DNA from: Hygrocybe punicea
Lineage: Eukaryota; Basidiomycota; Agaricomycetes; Agaricales; Hygrophoraceae
Reading direction: 5' to 3'
Assembly (NCBI GenBank): GCA_963556145.1
Contig: OY744463.1
Coordinates: 6,076,001-6,140,000, forward strand
DNA length: 64,000 nt
Part shown: one piece after another, positions 11,155 to 20,500 of the stretch
Layout: each line of letters opens with the position of its first letter
Position numbering within the stretch: position 1 is the first letter of the stretch
Program-made: the position numbers and the translations under genes
The notes under the pieces: model-generated
Told to the model about the DNA's origin: nothing
What the model saw: only the letters and a program-made list of their open reading frames with translations
Databases searched by the model: none

Positions 11155-11968
11155 TCATAGGACCATGTTCTGATCTATTTGGGTTGATACTGGTTTTGCA
11201 TCTTTCATTCTGGCCTTCATGAGTATCTTCCAGAGATAACAGCTTTGTGACAGGGTGACTTTCTGTTGTTGGCGGTCTTGTTTGATATGGATTCCGAGCA
11301 GTACTGTTGGCTTTCCGATGACCATTACCATGTACTTTTCTTTCAGCTGGTTTACTATCCAATCATTCATTGCTCGGTTGTTTGCATAAGCTGTGAGGTC
11401 ATCGACCCATACAAGTACAATGGAGAAGTCTTCACCCTCCCAATGGTAGTACACACAGTAGTCGGTCCATAATCTCATATTAACAAAATTCCTTCATCAT
11501 GTTATTGAAATCCATGTTCCATACATTTCCAGCTTGTCTGAGACCATATATAGGGCATATGAGGCAGCAAACCCATTCAGTTCCATCCTCAAATTCTGCC
11601 AGCTGTTTCATGTACAGCTCCTCCTTCATCCATCCATTAAGGTATGCGCCTTTGATATCCATCTGCTGAATATCCCAATCCTTGACTGTAGAATATGTGA
11701 GCAACATCTGTAACATCTCAAACCACATCACACAAGCAAATGTTCTGGTTTGGCTGAAATCCACTCCAGGCTTCTGTGAAAACTGCTGGACTACTAATTG
11801 GGCCTTGTGCCTAGCAATTGCACCTGTCTTGTCGTGTTTCCGGTGGAAAACCCATTTGCTTCCGATGGCTTCCTGCCCCTCCAGTAAGTCTACGGGTTTC
11901 CAAATGCCCATTTCTTGTAGCTGATCAAATTCCTCTTTCATCACTACCTTCCAGTTCTCCCAATCCAT
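11155..11968 (-). pseudogene. Copia reverse transcriptase (RVT_2), frameshifted
   Basis: 11968-11480 begins MDWENWKVVMKEEFDQLQ and includes GSKWVFHRKHDKTG, HKAQLVVQQFSQKPGVDF and the catalytic QQMDIKGAYLNG, all in RVT_2 order. 11478-11155 continues in another frame with VWVDDLTAYANN, the position of the YVDD active site (Tyr replaced by Trp), and LGIHIKQD. Converts element RNA to cDNA in intact relatives. The break between the frames around 11479 means it is inactive. Confidence 0.85.
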
Positions 11969-12777
11969 GGCTTCCCTGGCTTCCCTTAAATCTCATGGGT
12001 CCTTGTCAGTGAGACTGCTGTCCTGCTGCATTGTGCTCAAAAACACATATGCAATGGTTGTTTCTGCACAAACTTTTCATTTTGTTTCACTATGGATTAT
12101 TCCATTGGTCTTCGTACACCAAGCGGTTTGCAGATCTCACATTGTGTCACTTGTGCATGTGGGTTGTTTAACTGTCAATAATTGTGGTCAACTCCTCGTG
12201 TTGCTCTTAGTGGGTATGTTATTTCATTTTCCAGTCTGCGAATGGCCCTTTCCGGTGTTGGATTCAGTGTCTTCATAGTGGGTTCTGGTGATTCTGTTGT
12301 GGGTTCCTGTGGTTCCAGAGTTTGTGAGTCATAGCCTTCTGTGACTCCACAAACCCTACGAATTTCATCTTAGCTGATTGTGGTGCCAGCTTCAATCTCT
12401 TTCTGCCTTGATATAAACCCAAACATTACATCCAAACTCCTGGAAATGCGATATGTCTGGCTTCTTGCCAGTTCAGGCTTCATGCAGAGTCATTCTGTCT
12501 AGAGCCTTGGTGGGGGATTAGTTTCGAATGTATGCTGCATGTGCAATGGCTTCCAGCCAAAGGAATGCAGGCAGGTTTTTAGCGATCAGGGTCAACTCCA
12601 GTAACATGCGATTAAATCTTTCTGCTGTTCCATGTTGCGAGGGTGAGTAAAGGGCTGTTGTTTCAATGACAATTCCCTTCTCCACTGCCCATCTCTCGAC
12701 TTCCTTGTTGACAAGTTCCTTTCCATTATCGAACTGTAAATATTTAGGGTTTCAATCAAACTCCTTCTCAATCATGT

Positions 12778-13255
12778 TCATGTAAGCCTTGATGCATTCC
12801 ATTTCATGAATAAAGGGGTTACGATGCATACTGTGTCATCTGTGAATGAGATATAGTATCTTGATCCTCCAATAGACTCTACACATGCTGGGCCCCAGAC
12901 ATTGCTCAAAGTCCACTCTCCGGCAACTTTTGATCGTCCATCAGCCTCTTTAGAAAATGGCTGGATGGCTTGCTTCACCTGAATGCAAGCCTCACAGGTT
13001 CGGGAAGGGATACTTCCTTCATCAATTTCCAGTCCTGTGACTAACCCCTTTCTCTGCAGGGTCTTGAGTCTGCTCATTATGATGTGTCCATATAGGTGGT
13101 GCCATTTGTCCCAAGACATTTTCTTTGGCTATGTTTTCCTTTTCTGGCATGTGGGATTGCACTTGGGCATTTAAACAGTAAAACTGTCTGTCTTTCTGGC
13201 CTGTTCTGACAAGTTTATTCTCCTTTGTATATAGCCTGCATATTTTGTTGTGCAA
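12778..13255 (-). pseudogene. Copia GAG-pre-integrase and integrase fragment
   Basis: 13255-13022 has NKICRLYTKENKLV and YCLNAQVQ. The overlapping 13119-12778 frame has WHHLYGHIIMSRLKTLQRKG, the H..H half of the integrase zinc finger, and CEACIQVKQ, the C..C half. Then SNVWGPACVESIGGSRYYIS and FTDD follow. The first catalytic Asp of the DDE triad (usually SDVWGP) appears as Asn. Downstream integrase from 12778 to 12000 is too decayed to follow as an ORF. Confidence 0.75.
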
Positions 13256-13273
13256 ACTACTGCTTTTATTGAA

Positions 13274-13771
13274 TCAGCTTAGCAATAATAGCAAGTTTTG
13301 TGACTCCAGTACATCCAGTACATCTTGTAGCTGATGTTGTACATCCTTTCTATCCACTGTGAAGTGTAAAATGATGGTTCCACGACCAAGAGCTCGAGCA
13401 GCTACCTTTCCTAGTCCTTGTATGGTAGCTTCATCCAGAGTTTTGTACATGATGAATGTGTTATGTGAATTGCTAATATGACTTGTCATTCCAGAGTCCA
13501 GTAACCAATCATAGTTTGAAATGTTGTCTGTATTCACTGTGTATGCTACATCCTGTAACATATTATTGACATTGTCTGCAGCTTGATTTGATCGGTTCTG
13601 GTGGCTTCCATCCTTTCTGGTGCCCTTTTCTTTCCCTTTCCACCCTTGCCCTTCCTTTCTGCCACCTTTAGACCAGCAATCTTTTACCATATGTCCTTTC
13701 TTATGGCAGTTAAAGCATTCCAGTGAACCTCTCATGCATAGTGACATTGTTAGGATCTCCGCTGTGCTCAT
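13274..13771 (-). pseudogene. Copia zinc knuckle and aspartic protease
   Basis: Contains a CCHC knuckle CFNCHKKGHMVKDC (nucleic-acid binding, Gag C-terminus). After a Lys/Gly-rich linker comes WLLDSGMTSHISN, the copia protease active site D-S-G, followed by GLGKVAARALGRGTI. The reading frame stays open over the knuckle and protease but is separated by frameshifts from the Gag upstream and integrase downstream. Confidence 0.85.
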
Positions 13772-14388
13772 GGCGCCTGCAGTCTTCCTCTAATAGGATT
13801 GCAACTAGTTCGTGTGACATCAGTGACATTCCATTCTTCTTTGAGCCTAAGTATGCTGATATATACAAGTCCCAACTTTCCGGTAAGGAGGTTACAAGTA
13901 TCATCACAAAATATTCATTGGAAATGAGGCTTCCCATCAAGTGGAGTTCCTCCTGCAGTTTCCAGAGTTTCGATATGTGCTCGATTAGGTTGAATCCTTC
14001 TTCAGCAATCAACTGGTACAGTGTGCGTCACATTGCTAATATTCTGAGCTTTTCCTCTGGATTCCTTTACCAAGGTTAGCTGTTTCCACATCTCACTCAC
14101 TGTGTGTGCACCAATGATATGTATCATTTCTGTGTCACCAATTGCAATATTGATCTGCATCCTCATCTTGGTATCTCCATTGCACCATTTCTTCATCGCC
14201 TCAGATTCTGCTGGTGTTGGACGGGAAGTGTCCACTAGGATAGGGGCTTTCAATTCCGCATTGATGTATATTTCTAACCCGAGATCCCATAGCATGGCTA
14301 ACATCCATCTCTTCCATGGCATCCAATTGTTCCCCTTCAATAACTCAATCCGGTAGGATCCCGATGTGTGCATGACTTCATCTGTCAT
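13710..14388 (-). pseudogene. Copia Gag (UBN2-type), frameshifted
   Basis: 14388-14002 reads LLKGNNWMPWKRWMLAML, the typical copia Gag start (L.G.NW..W), with AELKAPILVD and MWKQLTLVKESRGK. 14012-13710 continues in another frame with HISKLWKLQEELHLMGSLIS and LVTSLPESWDLYISAYLG, the UBN2 Gag core. It would form the particle shell; here it is split near 14005. Confidence 0.85.
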
Positions 14389-14457
14389 AGTTGGCTAGTA
14401 TATGAGATGGTAGTGCGATGTTCAGAGGTGTGTGATCGTGTTTCTGTTACAGCCGTT

Positions 14458-14471
14458 CAGGGCTCATAACC
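14458..14471 (-). other. Copia primer binding site (half tRNA-iMet type)
   Basis: The plus strand reads CAGGGCTCATAACC, identical in form to the anticodon arm of initiator tRNA-Met, directly inside the 5' LTR end at 14472. The element RNA would therefore pair with an internal half-tRNA, as described for Drosophila copia, rather than with a CCA end. Confidence 0.65.
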
Positions 14472-14666
14472 TATTGGAATATATGGTGCAGTGGTTGTTG
14501 ACTGCTAAGATATTTATGTGGAATTACTTATATTTGCCTCTCTCTCTGAGGGTTTTTATACAATCTACTAGAAGTTTCTTGTGTGAAGTAGAATAACTGC
14601 TGCGCTTCAGCATTATTCATCAGACAGGCATGTTTGAGTTCCAGGTCACATAATATGGATTACCAA
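14472..14666 (-). repeat. Copia 5' LTR, truncated
   Basis: Shares AACATGCCTGTCTGATGAAT and GCAGTCAACAACCACTGCAC with the 3' LTR. It includes TTGTATAAAAACCC, a probable TATA box, and a GAGAGAGAG tract. It ends TATTCCAATA beside the primer site. Its first bases are missing because the Helitron-like fragment joins at 14667. Confidence 0.65.
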
Positions 14667-15060
14667 TTACGAGTTCTTTTAATTTATTAAAAGACTCATT
14701 CTTTATCAGGCCTGGTTCAGTGAGGTTTCATAATTAATTAATAAAGTTGATCACCTATAGACAAAAGAAATTTTGGGCAAGAGATATAATTCTACTTCTG
14801 ATACTGGAAAATAAGATGCAGTTGGGGCCATGTGTGAACAAGCTTACATAAGCATCCAAATATGAGTTGCCTCACAAAAGACAAACCACCTCCCAATTAT
14901 ATTCGAAATATTCATACTGCCTTCAGTTCTTATTGGATTCAGCTGAAAATTGAACTGCTGACTAATATAACCATTTCGGGCAAGGTGTCACAGTCACATG
15001 TGACCAATCTAACCATATAAGGTAATTTTTGATATTATATACCAAACTAGAGGGAAGGGC
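14667..15060 (-). mobile_element. Helitron-like repeat, 3' fragment (copy d)
   Basis: Reverse-oriented 3' part of the repeat at 34648-35997. It has the terminal hairpin (TTACGAGTTCTTTTAATTTA at 14667), the AATTAATTAAT stretch, GGGCAAGAGATATAATTCTA, and one GTCACATGTGAC palindrome at 14993. Homology fades at about 15050. The flank beyond the hairpin begins with T, compatible with insertion between A and T. Confidence 0.75.
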
Positions 15061-15325
15061 CACCTTCAGTGGTGCGACCTTGCTCTAATTTCTTTAATCA
15101 AAATATTTTGTTGCATTCTTTTTTTTTTTGGGTAACAATGATTTAAAATACAAAGTGATGAATATTTTTAGTCAATTGTTGTGGACAATGACGAGTATAC
15201 AATACAAGTACACGATTACAAGAGGGGAAGTCTTTCAACAATTTTTTCTTCAAGTTTTAGTTAACTTTGTAAGAAGTGAATGGAGAAGAGAGGGACTGAC
15301 GGGCAGAAAATTTTGGCAGTTTTTT

Positions 15326-15958
15326 TTACTGGATGTTTTTTTGTTTCTTCTTGCCTTTGAGGTCAAGATCGATGTAATAAGGATCCTTTTTTAGGATGCG
15401 TTTCTTGGTCGTTAAGCAGGGTGCACAGGTAGGAGGAAGTATGACACAAAGGGATGCGATGTCTGCGACAAAAACATCTTGACTGGGATGTCCTTTCTCT
15501 CATACCAAGAATTTTTGAAGACTGAATCTTGCCACAGCAGTGGCGCCCTGCAATGTTTCGACATATTCATGGGGTCCAATTAGGTCACCTTCGACATTAA
15601 ATGCCAGCAAAGGCCTAACAATGTAGAGGCCTGCCATATTCCAGAGTGCATTGCGTGCCTCCTCACTGTCAACAGGCCATTCACAAAGGTTAAGGTCATT
15701 GGTGAAGTCAGCAGTCTGTTCTGTGTCACGTTCACCACTCAGAGTGTGAAAGCTTTTCTGTATGTAGGTTTTGTTTATCAGGATTTTGGTTGATGAGAAG
15801 GAAAAGGTTTGTTTACATGAAAAGCTTGATGACGAAATTTGTTTTTTGTCGTGTCATCTTCTCCATCTTTGATGATGCCTTCACTAATGGAACCAGGACT
15901 TTTGCCTGCCATCATCAACTTTCTCTAGGTCGTGACAGCGGTGGTGAAGTCTTGAGAG
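15326..15958 (-). pseudogene. Family X gene copy B, C-terminal half
   Basis: Translating the minus strand gives SPGSISEGIIKDGE near 15880, LCEWPVDSEEARNALW near 15680, NVEGDLIGPHEYVETLQGAT near 15590, FVADIASLCVILPPT, and a basic end KKRILKKDPYYID...KGKKKQK stopping at 15326. Each block matches copy A at 47440-51010 (LCDWPVDSDEARNVLEG and so on). In-frame stops occur, for example TGA after SLQKFLV. The chromovirus target duplication gagag (15954-15958) marks where the gene was split from its N-terminal half at 22996. Product and role unknown. Confidence 0.7.
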
Positions 15959-16514
15959 TGTTAGAGGCGTGCAACTCCGGAAGGATCGGAGTTCTTCGGA
16001 GGAGCGGAGACGTCAACTCTTGAAGTAGGTTCACTACTTCCTTAAGTCGTATTGAGAAGACGTGGACGGAGTGGAGTTAGTCCGGAGTTCCGGACTAAGT
16101 ACTAAGATAACTAATGAGCTTAAGGGAAAGCCTTAAGTTTGAGAGTGGGTAAGAAATAAGGAACTCAAGTTGATTTTCTGAACGGAGTTACAGGACATTG
16201 TAGTTCTAGTTTATATACTTGGTAGACTAATTGTCATGTCCTTGGAGACGTGAAGACAATATGAACTCCGGAAAGAGGACCGGAGTTCGGAAGAAAATAA
16301 AAGGGATAAAAGGTTGCTATGTACGGTGACAAGTAAACAAAGGGGAGGAAGAGAAAAGGAGGTCGGAGTAAACGGAGATGGGGAAGAATAGTAATTAACA
16401 AGAGAAGAACAATAACGTACGCGAGAAGATAAGATAAGATAAGATAAGATAAGTCGGCGGAAAAATCCGGAGCGGAGTTCGTCGGAATCCGGCGGAGCTG
16501 CATGGGATATGACA
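15959..16514 (-). repeat. Chromovirus 3' LTR
   Basis: 556 bp, TGTTAGAGGCGTGC...GGATATGACA on the plus strand. It contains twelve CGGAG words and a (GATAA)5 run at 16428-16453. The right copy is at 22440-22995. Confidence 0.95.
16428..16453. promoter_or_regulatory. (GATAA)5 array in chromovirus U3
   Basis: Five consecutive GATAA units ending in GATAAG. In the 5' LTR (22909-22934) this lies about 245-270 bp upstream of the predicted RNA start. HGATAR is the core bound by fungal GATA factors (nitrogen, iron or light regulators); binding here is inferred only. Confidence 0.5.
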
Positions 16515-16517
16515 GTA

Positions 16518-16527
16518 TCTCCCCCTT
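16518..16527 (-). other. Chromovirus polypurine tract
   Basis: The minus strand reads AAGGGGGAGA followed by TAC and the 3' LTR start TGTCAT. This is the expected primer for plus-strand DNA synthesis. Confidence 0.75.
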
Positions 16528-16599
16528 AGCGTCGAACCCTTGAGACGCCTGTGGAACAAAGGGAGAACCGCAGCGGAGTTCAAAGCGGAGGGCCTACGG

Positions 16600-16606
16600 T
16601 ATAAAA
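16600..16606 (+). promoter_or_regulatory. TATA box of the antisense chromovirus gene
   Basis: TATAAAA lies 31-37 bp upstream of the ATG at 16637, between the 3' LTR and the plus-strand gene. The leader after it ends in AACCCAAAAAATG, a good A-rich start context. Confidence 0.6.
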
Positions 16607-16636
16607 CAAACTCCTGGCCAGGAGACAACCCAAAAA

Positions 16637-17491
16637 ATGTCGTCCTCGCAATTATCGTCCTCGCAAGAGATAGCCGCGCGCATCAAGGAGATGGAGCGCG
16701 AATTCGCCGAAATGAGGGCGAAAGAGGAGGCAGAAGAACGGAGAAAAGCGGAGGACGAGAGGAAGAAGGCGGAAGAGGAGAGGAGACAGAAGATCCAGGC
16801 GGAGGCGATGAAAAGGGTGGAGGAGGAAATGAAGAAGAAAACGGCGGCGGAGGAGGAGAAAAAGAAAGTGGAGGCGGCGGAGGAGGGGCCCTCAAGTGCG
16901 GAGAAGGGGAAGAGAAAAAGAGACGGGTAAGTAAAGGCACATAAATGAAAGACCGGAGTTGACTACAGAAGCAGGGCCGTACAATGCAAGGCGTGCGCGG
17001 AACGCCGGGAAAACTGCGTGTGGCCCGCGTCCGGAAAGGCGCAGAGTTGCGATGCATGCAAGAAGAGAAAAGCGCGATGCGAGGTAGATGGTGAAGAGGG
17101 TGGAGTGAAGAAGAAAAAGAAAAAGGAGGAAAAGGAGGAATCCGGATCGGAGTACCGCGGAGTGGAGCCCGCGGTAAAGAAACCGCTGACGAGGACGGAG
17201 CAGCTTCTTCACAAGCTGCTCCGGGCGACAGAAGAAAACACGGCGATGTTGGGACGGGTCGCGGAGGCATGCGAGGGGGTATGGGACACCGTGGAGGATC
17301 TCCGCGAACATGTGGCTCAATGGGCCGACCATCTGAGGAACTTAGAGTTCCTCAGAGATAATTCATACGAGCTCCGGAAGTACACTCCGGAGTCCGAGGA
17401 CATCGCGCCGGAGGAGACGGAAACGGAGTGGGAAGAGGGGGATTTTTTGGGGAAAGGGGGAAACCTTGAAAATAGTCCGCGAAAATCGTAA
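16637..17491 (+). CDS. Antisense chromovirus gene: coiled-coil protein with Zn(II)2Cys6-type cluster (two exons)
   Basis: Exon 1, 16637-16926, encodes MSSSQLSSSQEIAARIKEME and a long Glu/Lys/Arg coiled coil (about residues 10-80). A GTAAGT donor at 16927 and CAG acceptor ending 16968 remove a 42-bp intron. Exon 2, 16969-17491, then opens in frame; predicted length 270 aa. Residues 103-134 form C-X2-C-X6-C-X10-C-X2-C-X6-C (CKACAERRENC...CDACKKRKARC), the spacing of GAL4-type zinc clusters, with the basic residues in the second half. A Lys-rich stretch and a helical region (LTRTEQLLHKLLRATEEN) follow. It has its own TATA box, lies opposite to gag-pol, and ends 11 bp from the pol stop. Because genomic RNA is transcribed from the other strand, its intron survives retrotransposition. 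Likely DNA-binding; role unproven. Confidence 0.75.
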
Positions 17492-17501
17492 ATAGACAGA
17501 A

Positions 17502-20500
17502 TTAATAGGACGGGCCCGGTTTCGAAGGATAAGCGGAGTGAAAGTCCGAAACAAGCTCAGTAGCATGTCCAAGTTCGGAGGCCAAGATCCAAGAAGTTTC
17601 TTCGTCAGTGCCTTCGTAGCCCTCCCAACGTACAAGGTACAGTAGCTTGCAAGCACGACGGCGGTTGTCGATCTTGGAATCGAGTATTTCGGAGATCTCA
17701 AACTCCGGTTCTCCGTCGACAACGATCGGAGGAGGCAGAGGTTGGACACGGTTAGGAATGGTATTCGGAGTCGCCGGTTCGAGCTGAGAGACATGATAGA
17801 CCGGGTGAACAGAGCGGAGAGCCTCCGGAAGATGGAGGGTATATGAGTGAGTACCGGCCTTAGCAATAACTTCAAAAGGCCCCAAGTTCTTCTCAGAAAG
17901 TTTCTTGGAGGGTCTAGTAGTCCGGAAATGCTCAGCTTTGACGTAGACGGAGTCCGAAACCTTGAAGTTCGGAGGCGGAGCGCGCTTCAAGTCCGCGTAG
18001 TGTTGATAACGTTGTTGTGCCTCAGAGATGGTTTGTCGAAGTTGTTGATGTAACTCATCGAGGTCCACAGCGAATTTTCGTGCGTGGGCGGAGGAGAGGT
18101 CGCGCTCCGGGTGAACGGAAAGGTTAGGGTGGTAACCTTTATTGGCAAAGAAAGGAGAAACTCCGGTAGTGGTGTTTGGAGCGTTGTTGTAAGCAAATTC
18201 CGCAAGAGGAAGGAGGGACGACCAATTATCTTGCTGATAATTGCAATAAACGCGGAGATATTGCTCAAGGGTTTGATTGACGCGTTCCGTTTGGCCATCG
18301 CCTTCAGGATGATAACCGGAGGTAAAGTGGAGTTTCATGTCGAGGGCCTTTCCGAGAGACCGGAAAAAATGGGAAACAAATTCCGTGCCTCTATCGGAGG
18401 TGACGTGACTAGGAACTCCGTGCTTAGAAAAAACGTGAATAAGGAAAAGATGTGCGAGTTGGGGGGAAGTAATCGTATCGTAAGTTGGAATAAAGATCCC
18501 TTGCTTGGAAAGACGGTCAACCACAACTAGGATGGCCGTAAATCCTTCGGAGTCCGGAAGTTGTTCGATGAAATCCATGGAAATTGAATTCCATGGTTTC
18601 TCCGGAATAGGGAGCTGCTTAAGCAATCCGTAAGGACGATGCCGAGGGGTTTTGGATCTCGCGCAGGTTGTGCAAGACTTGCAGTAATCACGGACAAAAG
18701 TCCGGAGTCCGGGCCAGGTGTATTCCCGCCGGATGATTTCGAGAGTCTTATTTTGCCCGAAGTGTCCTGCAGTAGGATGATCATGTTTGGAACGCAAAAT
18801 CCGGAGTCGTAGGTCATTGACATCGGGGACATAGATACGATTATCGAGGCGTAGAAAACCTAAATCGTCGATAGACCATTGAGGATCTGGGCCGGAGGTG
18901 GTACGGGAAATATGTCCGGAGGCAATAGGATCAACCTGTAGTCCGGAGATGATATCGGAGTGAAGGGAATCGACGTCTATGGTGAATCCGGCGCCAAGGA
19001 CTACATCTTCGAGGGAAGTCGCTCGGAGGGACGAAGCCAATTGTTCCGGCCCAAAAACAGGGCGGAAATTGTGAGGATTGGCTTTGGCGTAGTCGCTATC
19101 TCCCCCTTTAGCGTAGACGTCCCAGCGTCGAGTAAGGGTATCGGGCTTAGTGCCAAGCTTGCCTGGGCGAAAGCGGATAACAAAGTTGAAGCGGGAAAGG
19201 AACTCCAACCAGCGGGCTTGACGGCGGGTAAGCAAGCGGACGGTGGAGAAGTACTCCAAATTTTTGTGATCGGTGATAACGTCGACCGGAGTAGCAGTAC
19301 CTTCCAAATAATGCCGCCAGGCAGTGAAAGCGTCGAAGATGGCAAGGAGTTCCTTGTCATGGGTATCGTAGTTCAACTCCGAGTCCGAAAGGGTACGAGA
19401 CCGGAAAGCAACCGGATGAATTTCACCGTCAGGATGGCGTACGGAGAGAATGGAAGCAACGGCGTAATCGGAAGCATCAGTCTCCACCAGAGTGTCAAAC
19501 TCGGGTGACCAATGGGAAAGGATTGGGGCGGAAATGAAAGCGGATTTCAAGTCATTGAAGGCGGAACGACACTTATCATCGAAATTCCATTGTAACCCTT
19601 TACGAGTGAGCCGGGTAAGTGGAATAGTGATGGAGGAATAGTCCGGAATGAAATGCCGGTAAAAATTGGCGAATCCAAGGAAGGATTGAACATCTTTGAT
19701 CTTCCGGGGTTCCGGCCAATCCTGGATAGTTTGGACCTTGGCAGGATCCATAGAAAGGCCTTGGGGGGAAAGAATGTAACCCAAGTATTCCACCGTGTCA
19801 ACGCCAAAAGAGCACTTCTCGGCGTTGGCATAGAGGCCGTGTTTCCGGAGTCGTCGGAGGACCTCGCGGACATGGTCTACATGATCAGCGGGGTCATCGG
19901 AATAAATAAGGATGTCGTCAAGGTAAACAATGACAGAGACGTCAAGGAGGTCGGAAAAAATATCGTTGACGAAGTGTTGGAAGGCCGCCGGGGCGTTAGT
20001 AAGACCTTCCGGAATTACCAACCATTCAAACGAGCCATAGCGAGTGCGGAAAGCTGTTTTCCACTCATCACCTTCGGCAATCCGGACTAAATGGTAGGCG
20101 TGTTTAAGGTCGATTTTAGTGTAAATGCGCGCAGTCCGGGGAGCGTCGAGAAGGTCCGCCGTAAGAGGGATAGGATAGCGGTCCTTCCTCGTGATACGAT
20201 TGAGTCCTCGGAAATCTACGCAAAGTCGAAGACTTCCATTTTTCTTCCGAGAGAAAAGAATGGGAGCTCCGCAGGGAGAACGGGAGGAGCGGATGAAACC
20301 CGCCCGGAGATTCTTGTCAAGGAATTCCCGAAGGGTCTCGAGCTCTAAGGGTGAAATAGAGTAAATCAGGCCAAAAGGAGGTTTTGCACCATCCTCCAAA
20401 TTAATTTTGAGGTCGTAAGGACGGTGTTCAGGGAGGTTCCAAGCCTTCGTTTTGCTAAAGACGTCAGCGAATTCGTGATACTCTTCAGGGATATTGTGAA

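Larger units (their letters stand above)
10210..14666 (-). mobile_element. Decayed Ty1/copia LTR retrotransposon
   Basis: Minus-strand element with gag, zinc knuckle, protease, integrase, RT and RNase H in copia order, but broken into at least seven reading frames. A copia-type primer site lies at 14458-14471. A purine tract (CCAAGGGGAG) abuts a 3' LTR starting TGTTGGGAATAG at 10348 and ending TATTCCAATA at 10210. The matching 5' LTR (14472-14666) is truncated by the Helitron-like fragment starting at 14667. The two LTRs share sequence, but the 3' LTR has lost an inner segment of about 95 bp. Old and inactive. Confidence 0.85.
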
